Of a stretch of DNA of 64,000 bases, positions 23,100 to 33,730 are shown piece by piece. Source of the DNA: Budorcas taxicolor (taxonomy: Eukaryota > Chordata > Mammalia > Artiodactyla > Bovidae); the NCBI RefSeq assembly GCF_023091745.1, contig NC_068915.1, forward strand, positions 32,356,001 to 32,420,000, written 5' to 3'. Numbering within the stretch: position 1 is the stretch's first letter; the number at the start of each line of letters is the position of its first letter. The notes below the pieces were generated by a model, which worked only from the letters and a program-made list of their open reading frames with translations, was not told the DNA's origin and made no database searches. Both the position numbers and the translations under genes were made by a program.

Positions 23100-23701
23100 A
23101 GGTTCTTCATTTAATTACAGTACAGACTTTGCAGGCAATTTATTAACATGCCTGATACAATGTCCAGCAGAGTCAATTATTCAATACATTTTAAAGATTT
23201 TAGTAAGAGCTAGTGGGTCCTTTAGCTAAATATAAAGTCATTATAATCCACCCTCCATTTTAGTCCTTATTATTAGAGAAAACAGCTTATTTCATTTTGG
23301 ATAACTCATATTATGAAGATGTCCTTCTTTTATTGATGCCAAATCTATCCAGAACTTGTATCTCTGTACCCTCTGATACTCTCTAAGTAATGAAGAGATA
23401 TCTAACAACAGATCAAACATATATAAATAACTTTTTTCCCCCCCTTTCTCTCTTTTAAGGCAAACATCTTCAGGTTTCAGTTTGTGTTCCTTTCCTACAT
23501 GATGAATCAGTTAGGATTCTTTTGACTCTAGATGAAACAAAACTTGACTAATTTTTGACCCAGATACTGAAGTAGTTTCTAGTTTAGATATAATATGACA
23601 CAAGGACTGAAATTATGTCATTAGAACCTTGTTTTTTCATCTTCAAAACTTGCCTCACCTATATATCATATTGGTTTCACAGATTTTCCCACTTTAATGT
23701 T
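23100..23701. other. Unassigned sequence
   Basis: No recognisable element or gene. Confidence 0.5.
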
Positions 23702-23712
23702 AAAATAGTTCC

Positions 23713-23993
23713 CTGATGGTCCGTGGTTAAGAACCCACCTGCTGATGCAGAGGACACACATTTGACCTCTGGCCTGGGAACTAAGATCCCACATGCTACT
23801 GGACACCTAAGCCCATGTGCCATAACTACTGAAGCCTGTGCACCGCAAAGCCTGTGCTCCACAAGACAAGGCACTATCACGAGAAGCCTGCACATCGCAA
23901 CTGGAGAGTACCTTCACTTGCTGCAATGCTAAAGAAAGCCCCTGTACAGCAATGAAGACCTAGTGCAGCCAAAAATAAAGAATCAATAAACAA
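23713..23993 (+). mobile_element. CHR SINE, long form, with TSD
   Basis: The tRNA-derived head (CCCTGATGGTCCGTGGTTAAG) is followed by the long CHR body with repeated GAAGCCTG...CGCA-type motifs and the AGTGCAGCCAAAAATAAAGAATCAATAAA tail. A perfect 11-bp duplication, aaaatagttcc, flanks it at 23702-23712 and 23994-24004. Open frames across it on either strand are incidental. Confidence 0.9.
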
Positions 23994-24039
23994 AAAATAG
24001 TTCCACATTTAGTATTTCACAACTTGAATCTAGTGGAAA

Positions 24040-25000
24040 AGACAAAATAACCTCAGGAAAAGTTACAACAAACAACACAGAAATACAAAAGGATCATTAA
24101 GAGACCATTACAAGAAACTATATTCCAATAAAATGGATAACCTGGAAGAAATGGACAGATTCTTAGAAAAGTTTGACCTTCGAAGACTGAACGAAGAAGA
24201 AAATAGAGATTTTGAACATGCCAATTACAAGCGCTAAAATAAAAACTGAAAAAAATTACAAGCACTGGACTAAAACTGTGATAAAAATCTCCCCCAAAAC
24301 AAAAGCCCAGGGCCGAAGGATTCACAGGTGAATGCTATCAAACATTTAGAGAGGAGCTAATGCCTATCCTTCTAAAACTCTTTCCAAAAAACTGCAGAGG
24401 AAGGAACTCTTCCAAATTCATTCTACGAGGCCACCCTCACCCTGATACCAAAACCAGACAAAGACAACACACAAAAAAGAAAACTACAGGCCAATATCAC
24501 TGTTGAACATAGATGCAAAAATCCTCAACAAAATTTTAGCAAACAGAATTCAGCAACACATTAGAAAGCTCATACACTGTGATCAAGCTGTGTTTATCCC
24601 AGGGATGTAAAATATGCACACCAATCAATGTGATACACTATATTAACAAATTTAAAGATAAAAATCATAAATCATATGATAATCTCAATAGATGCAGAAG
24701 AAGCCTTCAACAAAATTCAGCACTCATTTATGATTAAAAAAAACTCTTCAAAAAATGGGCACAGAAGGAACCTACGTCAACACAACAAAGGCCATATATG
24801 ATAAACACACAGCAAACATTATTCTCAAAGATAAAAAACTGAAAGTATTCCCTCTAAGATCAAGAATAAGACAAGGGTGCCCACACTGAACACTTTATTC
24901 AATATAGTTCTCAAAGTCCTGGCTATGGCAATCAGAAGAGAAAAAGAAATAAAAGGGATCCAGATTGGAAAAGAAGTAAAACTCTCATGGTTTTCACACA
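24040..25000 (+). mobile_element. L1 LINE ORF2 fragment
   Basis: Decayed plus-strand L1 ORF2 covering the N-terminal half of the RT domain. Recognisable blocks are GAAGAAATGGACAGATTCTTAG near 24147, CTGATACCAAAACCAGACAAAG near 24441, 'gatgcaaaaatcctcaacaa' near 24512 and AGACAAGGGTGCCCACACTG near 24870. The similarity stops just before the position of the family's F-A-D-D active site. Both ends and many codons are lost. Confidence 0.9.
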
Positions 25001-25010
25001 ACAAAAATCT

Positions 25011-26514
25011 CATAATCATGAAATTGGTGTGAGCTGAGCAAACAGATTAACTTAAATATGGAGGATCTATATGTATATTTGCTGGATATAAGCTAATCAG
25101 AATGAAAATTACCAATAATCAGTCAGAATAGACACAGACCATAAACAACAAGCATGTCCGCAAAGTGCATTTGTACTGAGCGTAACACTATTTCAGATAT
25201 TTTTCCTGACCTGCCCTCAAAGCAGACTATGGAGTTAACTTCACTCTAAAAAGTTAGGAATGAGAATGGAAGGAGTCTTGATTCCCAGGAGGAAAACAGA
25301 ATTATGGTTACCAATAGAAAACTGAGTAATGTTGTGTAGTAAAAATATCCATGGACCACTACATATGGCTTTGAGAACTTTCAACAATATAATTACTTTC
25401 CTGGATTAATTTCAGTTAAACAATTGTTCTATGAAACATACTCTCTATAAGAAATGTTTGACATGAAAAGTCTGACTGATAGTGTAGAACAGGAATCTTA
25501 CCTGATTTTGTCTAAAATCTATATTTCTACTAATGAAACCCAAGATTTTTTTGCTAATCTTCTTGATTTGGTAATCTTCATATGAAGTACTAATGAGTTA
25601 AGTTTTTCAGGCTTCCTATTTAGTTTGTTTTCTAATGTTAAAAGTCAAATGTAAAACTCTGGGCTTTACAAAATTTATTCTTAGTTTAGGGTGTCCTTCA
25701 GTACAGATAATACTAAACATTTTATATAAATTTGAGCAGTAAATCATCATCTAGAAATCTGAAGATATCATATCCAGACAGAAACTATTTAATCATTGAA
25801 AACCACGTTTTAAAAAGGTCACACTTAGTAAAGGAATCCCTCCCTTTAGATTTATACTGATATATTAATTATACTGATAGATCTGATTGACCAGTTACAA
25901 ATGTACTTTAGTCCATATTCTTTACCATATGTAAAAGAATATAATATATGTGTGTGTAAAGTCCATTATTTTTACACAGTCCTTAGAGCTTGGATTAGTT
26001 GTTTTTAAAAAAAAGTTCACGTTAGCTCTAGTAATTTATTTTCCCAGTGTAGAGTTTGGTAATTAATCAAATTTAGAACTTTAATTGGCTTAACATCAAA
26101 CTCATTGGCCTAGAGACCAGAGGATCCATTTCCCTTTTAGACTTAGGATACTATCCTTCTTCATATATGCATAACTTGAAAATTTAAGACTCCAAAATAA
26201 CATATCATCAACCCTGTATATCCTGAAAAATATTATCTACATTTCAACTTATCTTCATAAATCTAATTTTCAAGTTCTGACTTCTATAATTAAGCAGAGT
26301 AGGTGATGAAGTCTTACAGTGCTACTGTGCTCTTACTTAATTTCTTTCACCTGTGCCAGCTGTTGCACAGTAGGGAATCTTTTAACAGTAATAATAAATT
26401 ATCTTCCTAAACCCAAGAAAAGCATAAAGCTGAAATTTGTTAAACTTTGAAGATTAAGAGAAAGAAAAGTTCCACATGGGCCAGTATACTGCTACATAAT
26501 CCAAGGACCATAAA
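25011..26514. other. Unassigned sequence
   Basis: About 1.5 kb without identifiable repeats or genes. Confidence 0.5.
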
Positions 26515-26695
26515 TTTTGGGGCCATTTTATTCCAACTCTTTCATCTTGCAGATAAAGAAATAGGTTTAGGGAAGTAGAGTGATTTGTCTAATGGACAAT
26601 AGCTAAGAAGTTTCAGAGGGAGCACATGTGCTCAGCATGTCTGTCAATTCAGATTCCTTTCTATCTTGCCACAGCACTCTGTGATTGAAAAATTA
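26515..26695 (+). mobile_element. MIR SINE, ancient
   Basis: MIR blocks are visible in order: CCATTTTATTCCAACTC, TTGCAGATAAAGAAATAGGTTTAGGGAAGTAGAGTGATTTG-type core (26549-26589), and a CAGATTCCTTTCTATCTTGCC end. Confidence 0.7.
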
Positions 26696-26810
26696 CATCC
26701 CAATAAATACAGAATAAAGAGTTCTGAGGAAGGGAACAAGGAAAAGGAGATAGTTAACTTTATTTATCCATTCAACCATATATAGATTTCCAGTCACTGA
26801 GCCTTCACTT

Positions 26811-26951
26811 CTGCTGCTGCTGCTGCTGCTAAGTCGCTTCAGTCGTGTCCGACTCTGTGCGACCCAATGGACGGCAGCCCACCAGGCTCCCCTGTCCCTG
26901 GGATTCTCCAGGCAAGAACACTGGAGTGGGTTGCCATTTCCTTCTCCAATG
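26811..26951 (-). mobile_element. Bov-A monomer SINE
   Basis: A single Bov-A unit on the minus strand with a (CTG)n start (26812-26830), the TCGTGTCCGACTCTGTGCGAC block, and the GTTGCCATTTCCTTCTCCAATG end. It is close to consensus, so relatively young. Confidence 0.93.
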
Positions 26952-27535
26952 CTAGTTACTAGTTTATATTCTATGGCATTTAGAGATGAGTAATATGGGG
27001 ATCAAATGCAGAAAGAGGTCTACATTCAGAATTTACTGTAACTTCATTTTATTCACATTGAAACTTTATTTCTAATGGAAGTAGTTCCAAGTCCAAGAAG
27101 GAACACACATTCATATTTAATTATCTGGTTTTCTTCATTATCAGAAATGGTTAGAACCTAACAGATGCAGAATATAGTAAGCAGAGGTGCAAAGAATACA
27201 CAGAAAAACTAAACAAAAAAGATTTTCATGACCTAGATAACCACGATGGTGTGATCACTCACCTAGAGCCAGGCATCCTGGAATGTGAAGGCAAGTGGGC
27301 CTTATGAAGGATCACTATAAACAAAGCTAATGGAGGTGATGGAATTCCATATAAGCTATTTCAAATACTAAAGATGATGCTATGAAAGTGCTGCACTCAA
27401 TATGTCAGCAAATTTGGAAAACTCAGCAGTGGCCACAGGACTGGAAAAGGTCAGTTTTCATTCCAATCCCAAAGAAAGGCAATGCCAAAGAATGTTCAAA
27501 CTACTGCACAATTTCACTTATCTAGCACTTATTTC

Positions 27536-27659
27536 CAGAGTAGGTGATGGCACCCCACTCCTGGAGAATCCCAGGGACAGGGGAGCCTAATGGGCTGCCG
27601 TCTATGGGGTCACACAGAGTCGGACATGACTGAAGCGACTTAGCAGCAGCAGCAGCAGC
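27536..27659 (+). mobile_element. Bov-A monomer nested in BovB, perfect TSD
   Basis: A Bov-A unit ending in six AGC-type units, flanked by a perfect 12-bp duplication agcacttatttc at 27524-27535 and 27660-27671. The surrounding BovB sequence continues on both sides. Confidence 0.93.
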
Positions 27660-27877
27660 AGCACTTATTTCACGCAGGCAAAGTAATGCTCAAAATTCTT
27701 CAAGCCAGGCTTCAACAATATGTTAACCCTGAACTTTCAGGTGTACAAGCTGGATTTAGAAAACACAGAGGACCCAGTGATCAAATTGCCAACATCTGCA
27801 AGAGAGTTCCAGAATAACATCTATTTCTGCTTTAATGATTATGCCAAAGCCTTTGACTGTGAGGATCACAATAAACT

Positions 27878-28534
27878 GTGGAAAATTCTGAAAGAGATGG
27901 AAATACCAGACCACCTGACCTGCCTCCTGAGAAATCTGTATGCAGGCCAAGAAGGACCAGAATAGCACATGGAACAAGAAATTGGTTCCAAATCGGGAAA
28001 GGAGTACATCAAGGCTGTATATTGTCACCCTGCTTATTTAACTTATATGCAGAGTACATCATGAGAAACACTGGACTGGAAGAAACACAAGCTGGAATCA
28101 AGATTGCTGGGAGAAATATCAATAACCTCAGATATGCAGATGACACTAACCTTATGGCAGAAAGGGAAGAAGAACTAAAGAGCCTCTTGATGAATGCGAA
28201 AGAGAGGAGTGAAAATGTTGGCTTAAAACTCAAAATACAGAAAACTAAGATCATGGCATCCAGTCCCATCAGTTCATGGAAAATAGATGGGGAAGAAATG
28301 GAAAGAGTAACATACTTTATTTTTGGGGGCTCCAAAATCATTGCAGATGTTGACCAAAGCCATGAAATTAAAGGATGCTTGCTCCTTGGAAGGAAAGCTA
28401 TGACCAACCTGGACAGCATTTTTAAAAGCAGAGATAATACTTTGCTGACAAAGGTCCATCTAGTTAAAGCTATGGTTTTTCCAGTAGTCATGTATGGATG
28501 TGAGAGTTGGACTATAAAGATAGCTGAGGGCTGA
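27878..28534 (+). pseudogene. BovB reverse transcriptase remnant (219 codons)
   Basis: The largest open segment of the BovB at 27143-28910. After a frame change near 27955 it carries the QGCILSPCLFNLYAEYIMRN region and NNLRYADDTNLM at about 28118-28150. It continues into the DNA-binding C-terminal part (FPVVMYGCESWTIK) and stops at a TGA at 28532. The start shown is only the first ATG of the open segment and lies out of the ancestral frame. The fragment lacks the endonuclease and the 5' RT motifs. Confidence 0.9.
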
Positions 28535-29130
28535 AGAATTGATGCTTTTGAACTGTGGTGTTGGAGAAGACTCTTGAGAGTCCCTTGGACTGCAAGGAGA
28601 TCCAACCAGTCCATCCTAAAGCAAATCAGTCCTGAATATTCACTGCAAGGACTGATGCTGAAGCTGAAGCTCCAATACTTTGGCCACCTGATGCAAAGAA
28701 CTGACTCATTGGAAAAGACCCTGATGCTGGGAAGGATTGAAAGCGGGAGAAGAAGAGGATGACAGAGGATGAGATGGTTGCATGGCATCACCAACTCGAT
28801 GGACATGAGTTTGAGTAAGCTCTGAGAGTTGGTGATGGACAGGGAAGCCTGGTGTGCTGCAGTCCATAGGGTTGCAAAGAGTCAGACATGACTGAGAAAC
28901 TGAACTGACTGACTCCTTCATTACTTCCAAACTATAAGGATTATTTTAAATAATACGCCCTTTCAGGCAACAGATCCTATATATTTTTTCTCATATTTTC
29001 TTCCTTTGTAATTTATTTATTGTCTGCTGTAAATGAAATGCTATAGATAGTTTACCTTTGATGAAATAATTTATATCAGTTAGTAAAGTTTTGTTCTCCT
29101 TAAATAAAATTACCTTTAAATTGTCAGTTC

Positions 29131-29598
29131 AACAAATTTATAAATCTACTGTTTTACAGTAAAGGACAGATCATTTTGCAAGTTCTTATTCTTGAATTTG
29201 TTGATAAAGTGATTTGATGATTAAGTAACAATCTTTGTGACCCCATGGACTATACAGTCCATGGAATTCTCCCAGCCAGAATACTGGGTTGGGTTGCCTT
29301 GGCCTCCTCCAGGGGATCTTCCCAACCCAGAGATCGAACCCAGGTCTCCCGCATTGCAGGCGGGTTCTTTACCAGCTGAGTCATCAGGGAAGCCCAAGCA
29401 TATTGAATTGGGTAGCCTATCCCTTTTTCAGTGAATCTTCCTGCTCCAGGTATCAAACTGGGGTCTCCTGCATTGCACATGGATTCTTTACCAGCTAAAC
29501 TACCAGGGAAACCCTACAAATCTGTAATAATCCACTGTTTTTACAGTAAAAGAATAGATCATCTGCCAAGTCCTTATCCTTGAATCTGTTAAGTGGTT
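29131..29598. repeat. Local direct duplication (about 80 bp) flanking a SINE pair
   Basis: Similar sequences at 29131-29212 and 29515-29598 share CTACTGTTTTACAGTAAA / CCACTGTTTTTACAGTAAA, CAAGT(T/C)CTTAT(T/C)CTTGAAT and (T/C)TGTT blocks. Their unit spacing is about 384 bp and they bracket a composite Bov-tA. They are too long for an ordinary TSD. Confidence 0.8.
29228..29514 (-). mobile_element. Composite Bov-tA with two tRNA-like heads
   Basis: On the minus strand a Bov-tA (29228-29395, head end TCATCAGGGAAGCCC) is joined directly to a second tRNA-like head (29396-29514, end ACTACCAGGGAAACCC). The unit at 35527-35837 has the same two-head arrangement, so this looks like a recurring composite SINE form and not a chance pair. 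Confidence 0.85.
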
Positions 29599-30006
29599 AG
29601 AACTTAAAATGGTAGCTGTTTCCAAAAAACAGTCTTCTTATCAATTATTTTTAAATTTTTCATGTCTTTCTTATTAATTTCTCCAGCTGCAGGGTCATGC
29701 ACAGGCAATTTTATTGTATTAATAAATGCAGTATATAATATTTGTGACCTAACATTTCTAACAGCACTGAATGAAGAACGAGCTGCCACATTTTTAGAGA
29801 AAATACATTTCTTATTACCACAACATAATCATAAAGCTTGTATGATGAATAAGGAAAACATGTCTTTAAGAAAATGTTTTTGAAGAATCTATCTTAAAAT
29901 AACATGATTTGCTGTTTTGAACAAACTGGCCAAGTCTTTTAACAGAATAGTTTGTAATTAACATGAAATTGTTACGATTATGTTCTCTTGATCAAATATA
30001 ATTGAA

Positions 30007-30008
<2 letters not shown>
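29599..30008. other. Unassigned sequence
   Basis: No recognisable element. A 73-codon open frame on the plus strand has no motif. Confidence 0.5.

Positions 30009-30043
<35 letters not shown>
30009..30043 (+). repeat. (GT)n microsatellite
   Basis: An almost pure GT run of about 17 units, broken only near its left edge. Long pure dinucleotide runs of this kind are usually length-polymorphic. Confidence 0.97.
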
Positions 30044-30044
<1 letters not shown>

Positions 30045-30639
30045 TGCTACTTTTAGCATGCAAAACATAATGTAAGAGGTATACTTTGAAAGGCAAATTA
30101 ATGGGAATCTTCACATATTTTATACAGTATTCAAAAGACAGGAGAGAACTGTCCTTGAAAATCTAACTTTAGTCTCCATTTTTGTATTACATATATCAGA
30201 AATGGAGAATCATTATGTCTGCAAGTGGGGCTTAAGGAGTGGTCTCAGTACTCTGCACCCTTGATTATTGTGATTCTTACAACCCCAGTGTAACAATCTC
30301 TCCTCCGATAAGCATGTCTGTCCCAGGTTCAGGCTGTAAAAACTTAAGCTAATACTGAATCTATTTTAGGAAAATTTTACATCCTTCCTTTCTATGTACT
30401 AGCTTACTGAAATAGAAAATAGGCTGTTTTTACCTAGTACATTTACTAACATAAAATTTTCTGCTGCTCAGTCCCAGATAACAGGAAGATGCCTGGTGAA
30501 AAAGATGGCACTTTCCGCTTTCCTTCCCCAAAGGCTTCACATTTCTTATTGAGATAATAGATTAAGCAGCCTTTGTTCACACAGGACTTTTCTCTGTGCT
30601 TTGCTTAGCCTGCTACTTGAGTCTGGAGATTATGTCAAC

Positions 30640-30725
30640 TTTAACTCATTCTGTGTCATTAGCATCTAATACAGTCCTTGGAACATAATAGATGCTCACA
30701 CTTTTTTCAAACTGAAAATGAATTG
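30640..30725 (+). mobile_element. Possible L2 3' tail fragment
   Basis: The order CATCTAATACAGTCCTTGGAACATAATAGATGCTCA matches the end of L2-type LINEs (ACAGTGCCTGGCACATAGTAG pattern). The piece is short and diverged. Confidence 0.5.
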
Positions 30726-32625
30726 CAATACTATTAATTACTTCTGCTTCTTTATGATGAGGAACATATTTACTTAGATTCACATAAACAGAAGTGGTAA
30801 AGTTTACCACTTAAATGGTCAAAATGACTTTCTTTAGAACCCTTTTCTGTATTTAAAAGTTAATTTCCATGACATCAGCAATACAGTTTCCCTAAGGGAG
30901 TGATAAAGAATCTGTTCAAGTCATCTCCAAATATGTTGGTTTGCCCTCACTGCATTAATATGCAATAAAGCAATCCAAGTTTGATTCTAAAGTGATAAAT
31001 AAATAAAAGGTTAAGGTAGAGAAAGAATGAAAAAAATCAGCGTTTTCAAAATACAGTAAAAATACAATACAATTGACAATTAAAATGTATGAATCAGCAT
31101 ATGTGCAATACATCAGTCATGCCCAACATATGCAGATATTACATATCATGGAATATAAATTTTTATTCTTTTCTTTCAAAGTGATCTGATAAAGAAGAAG
31201 TATTTATTAATTTGCAGTACAAAAAACTGATATATGGATGACTATAAGGCTGGCAAAATTTAGATAAAGTATAAGAAAAATATGTTATAAAAATGTTTAA
31301 AGCATAAAATTTCAAATGGAAATACTTCATCAAATTACTATAAAATAAAAATACTATATTTTAAATTTAGTTCTATTACACTAAATATACACATTCTATT
31401 TTTCTACATAATTTCCATGTACCTGGAATAGTACAAATGATTGAATGCTGTGTAAAATTAAACATGTGTCTACTGAAAGAGAGGTTTATTTGTCTTTCCC
31501 CTGGAAGTATCACCACATACCACCGATAGCATCATACACTCACCCTCAATTATACTTCTAAGCAAATCATTGTTTAGTATATACGATTGTCAGTAAAAAT
31601 ATGTTTATTTGCACATCAGCCTTATTTGGCTAGTAAAACCCAGAAGATAATTAACCTCAAGAATAGACAAATAACTTGATTAAGAAGATATCCTTACTAG
31701 ATCTTCAATTCAGTAACCCCCAGAAATCTCAAGAAATTCTCATAAAACCGCCAGAAATCTCAACTCTTCATTCTACTCTAAGATGTTGCATCTATAATAA
31801 GTAAATTCAGTATGTGTTCTTGAGTCAATAATTTGAAAAAGTGGCAGTTTTAAACTAGATTACCTTGACTGTTTGAGTATCAGAAAGCTGAGTAATATAT
31901 AACATTAAGATTCCTTTCCTGTTTTTTCCTAGAACTGTATTTCTATAAAAGAACAATTTCATTTCAAACTAAACCTCAATTACAATATAAAAGACAATCT
32001 ATTCTGCATATTTAAAATTACTATTTCCACTTTCCTATTTCCTGTTTTTTTAATATATGAAGCTGTAAAGTCAATATAAGAATCTTAATAAAATAAATTT
32101 TAATAAATGTCTTTTTTATGACTAGTAAAAGGTAGAGATGTATTTAAGATCCTAAAAATGCCATAAATCTACAAATGCAAACACATGACAGAAACTGTCT
32201 TTTGAAATGAGAAAAAGTGCCTTGATGAGAGTATCCTTTTACCCAATTCATTTTATTAGCATTGAGGCAATATATAGGGGTAGTTATCAAGTTAACAGAT
32301 TATTTCCCAGAGCTCATATAGTCACCGTTTCTCTCTGTTACCATATAGGAGTGTTTTGGAAAAGCAGGGCGGGGGGCATGATCCAATCTAGACTGAGCAT
32401 ATAATGGAGACTTGAAGTACAAAGGCTGTGTACGCACAGTGCATCTCTATAAAATCTTAAAACATGAACAACCCTCTCTAACTATTTAACTCTTCTGATA
32501 AAAGTTAAGCAAAATAAAAACAAAATTTAAAAGAGTTTTCTAATTAAAATTTATGAAGACACATAATTTTGTAGATAACATAAAAAATGAGAGCTAGTCA
32601 TTATTTCGTTCCTAACACTAAACTT

Positions 32626-32641
32626 AAAAAAAAAAAAAAAA
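32626..32641 (+). repeat. A16 homopolymer
   Basis: Sixteen consecutive A residues with no recognisable retroposon immediately upstream. Confidence 0.9.
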
Positions 32642-33210
32642 TTCCAGTATGTCTTTTACTTTGTTTCATTTTCAAATTACATATCAGCTCTTTAAAACCT
32701 GAACATCAGAAATTGGGATTCTCAAAGACTATTAATTCATCTTAAGATGGATTAGCTATTAGATGCTTGAAACTCATCAATCAATACTTACACTATACTA
32801 ATTCAGTAGCACTTTGTACAGTTGGCTAGGATTAACTCACATAAAAAGGTTTTATCAGAAACTTTTATATGGCCAAACAATCACAAAATTAATGAGGATT
32901 TTCTACAAGATTCCAATTCCAAAAAATATGTTATAGACAATCTCCACAAAACAATTATACAATGTATGTGATATATAACTTATAGATGATTATCTTATTA
33001 GTAGGTATGTGAAATCAGTAAAGAAAGCTTATGAAACCATAAAATACAGGTGATTGTTAGTGTCAAAATGCATTCAAAGGTATAACTATATCAATTAAGA
33101 TAATTACCTTTGATTATAGTTAAAATTGAAATTATAATTCTTTATATGAAAAGTTATCCTGGATGATTCATCATACACGTATAAGCTGCTTAATAGTCCT
33201 TAAAACCTGA

Positions 33211-33233
33211 GGCTCCATAGATGCTATGGAGCC
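33211..33233. repeat. Perfect hairpin, 10-bp stem and 3-nt loop
   Basis: GGCTCCATAG, loop ATG, CTATGGAGCC. The arms are exactly complementary. No U tract follows, and there is no transcription context, so it is not called a terminator or RNA gene. Confidence 0.9.
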
Positions 33234-33730
33234 ATTAATTTATTCATTGATTTGTTTATTCATTCAACCAACATGTAGAGATAGTGTATGCATCAAATGG
33301 GAAGACAGAAGGAATAAAGATAAGCTAGAAAATTTGAAAATGTCTACCTTAGCCAGATCTTGAGGATATAGTCGGATCTTAGGGGGTGAAAGAGAGACAA
33401 AATAAAGGAAGGAATGCTCTGGAAAGGTATATTTCATATTTTCCTTTCATTTAAGAGTAGCTGAAAACACAGGAGAAATCTAAATAAGTGGAGTTGAAGA
33501 TATTAGCTCAAAATGTACTGCTTCTGTCTCACTCACAGTGGCCTTAGCTTTGGAAACCACACTTTTTGATGGCACTGTATCAGGAAAATCATCATGAAAT
33601 TTGAGGCAGAGTCCATTAGAACTTATTTGATTTCAACTAGGGAGGGGGGTTTTGAAGAGTTTGAGAGGGGTTTGAGCCACTGAAAATGAATGACATGATG
33701 AAGAGGAAGAACATGACTTCTATATGTTTG
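33234..33730 (-). mobile_element. Possible ancient L2 fragment
   Basis: TTTATTCATTCAACCAACATG near 33256 is the reverse of an L2 3' tail, and GAATGACATGATGAAGAGG near 33690 fits the L2 body read in reverse. The match is weak. Confidence 0.4.

Larger units (their letters stand above)
27143..28910 (+). mobile_element. BovB LINE interrupted by Bov-A
   Basis: A 5'-truncated BovB from the linker region (AACCTAACAGATGCAGAAT, 27156) to the 3' end near CTGAGAAACTGAACTGACTG. A Bov-A monomer is inserted at 27536-27659. The RT active-site box YADD is preserved at 28133-28144. The CGA arginine codon of other copies is a TGA stop here at 28532-28534. Several other frameshifts make the copy non-functional. 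Confidence 0.95.

Noticed and set aside
24053..24325. A 90-codon minus-strand frame rich in hydrophobic residues, possibly a membrane peptide
   Set aside because: It is antisense to A-rich L1 ORF2 sequence, which gives Phe/Leu-rich translations automatically.
28009..28806. A 265-codon minus-strand open frame
   Set aside because: It is the antisense shadow of a plus-strand BovB. The same antisense frame (ILCRPLLL... type) recurs in every BovB copy, so it reflects the composition of the sense ORF.
33211..33233. Rho-independent terminator or microRNA precursor
   Set aside because: The stem is only 10 bp with a 3-nt loop and has no U tract, too short for a miRNA hairpin and out of place in a eukaryotic genome.
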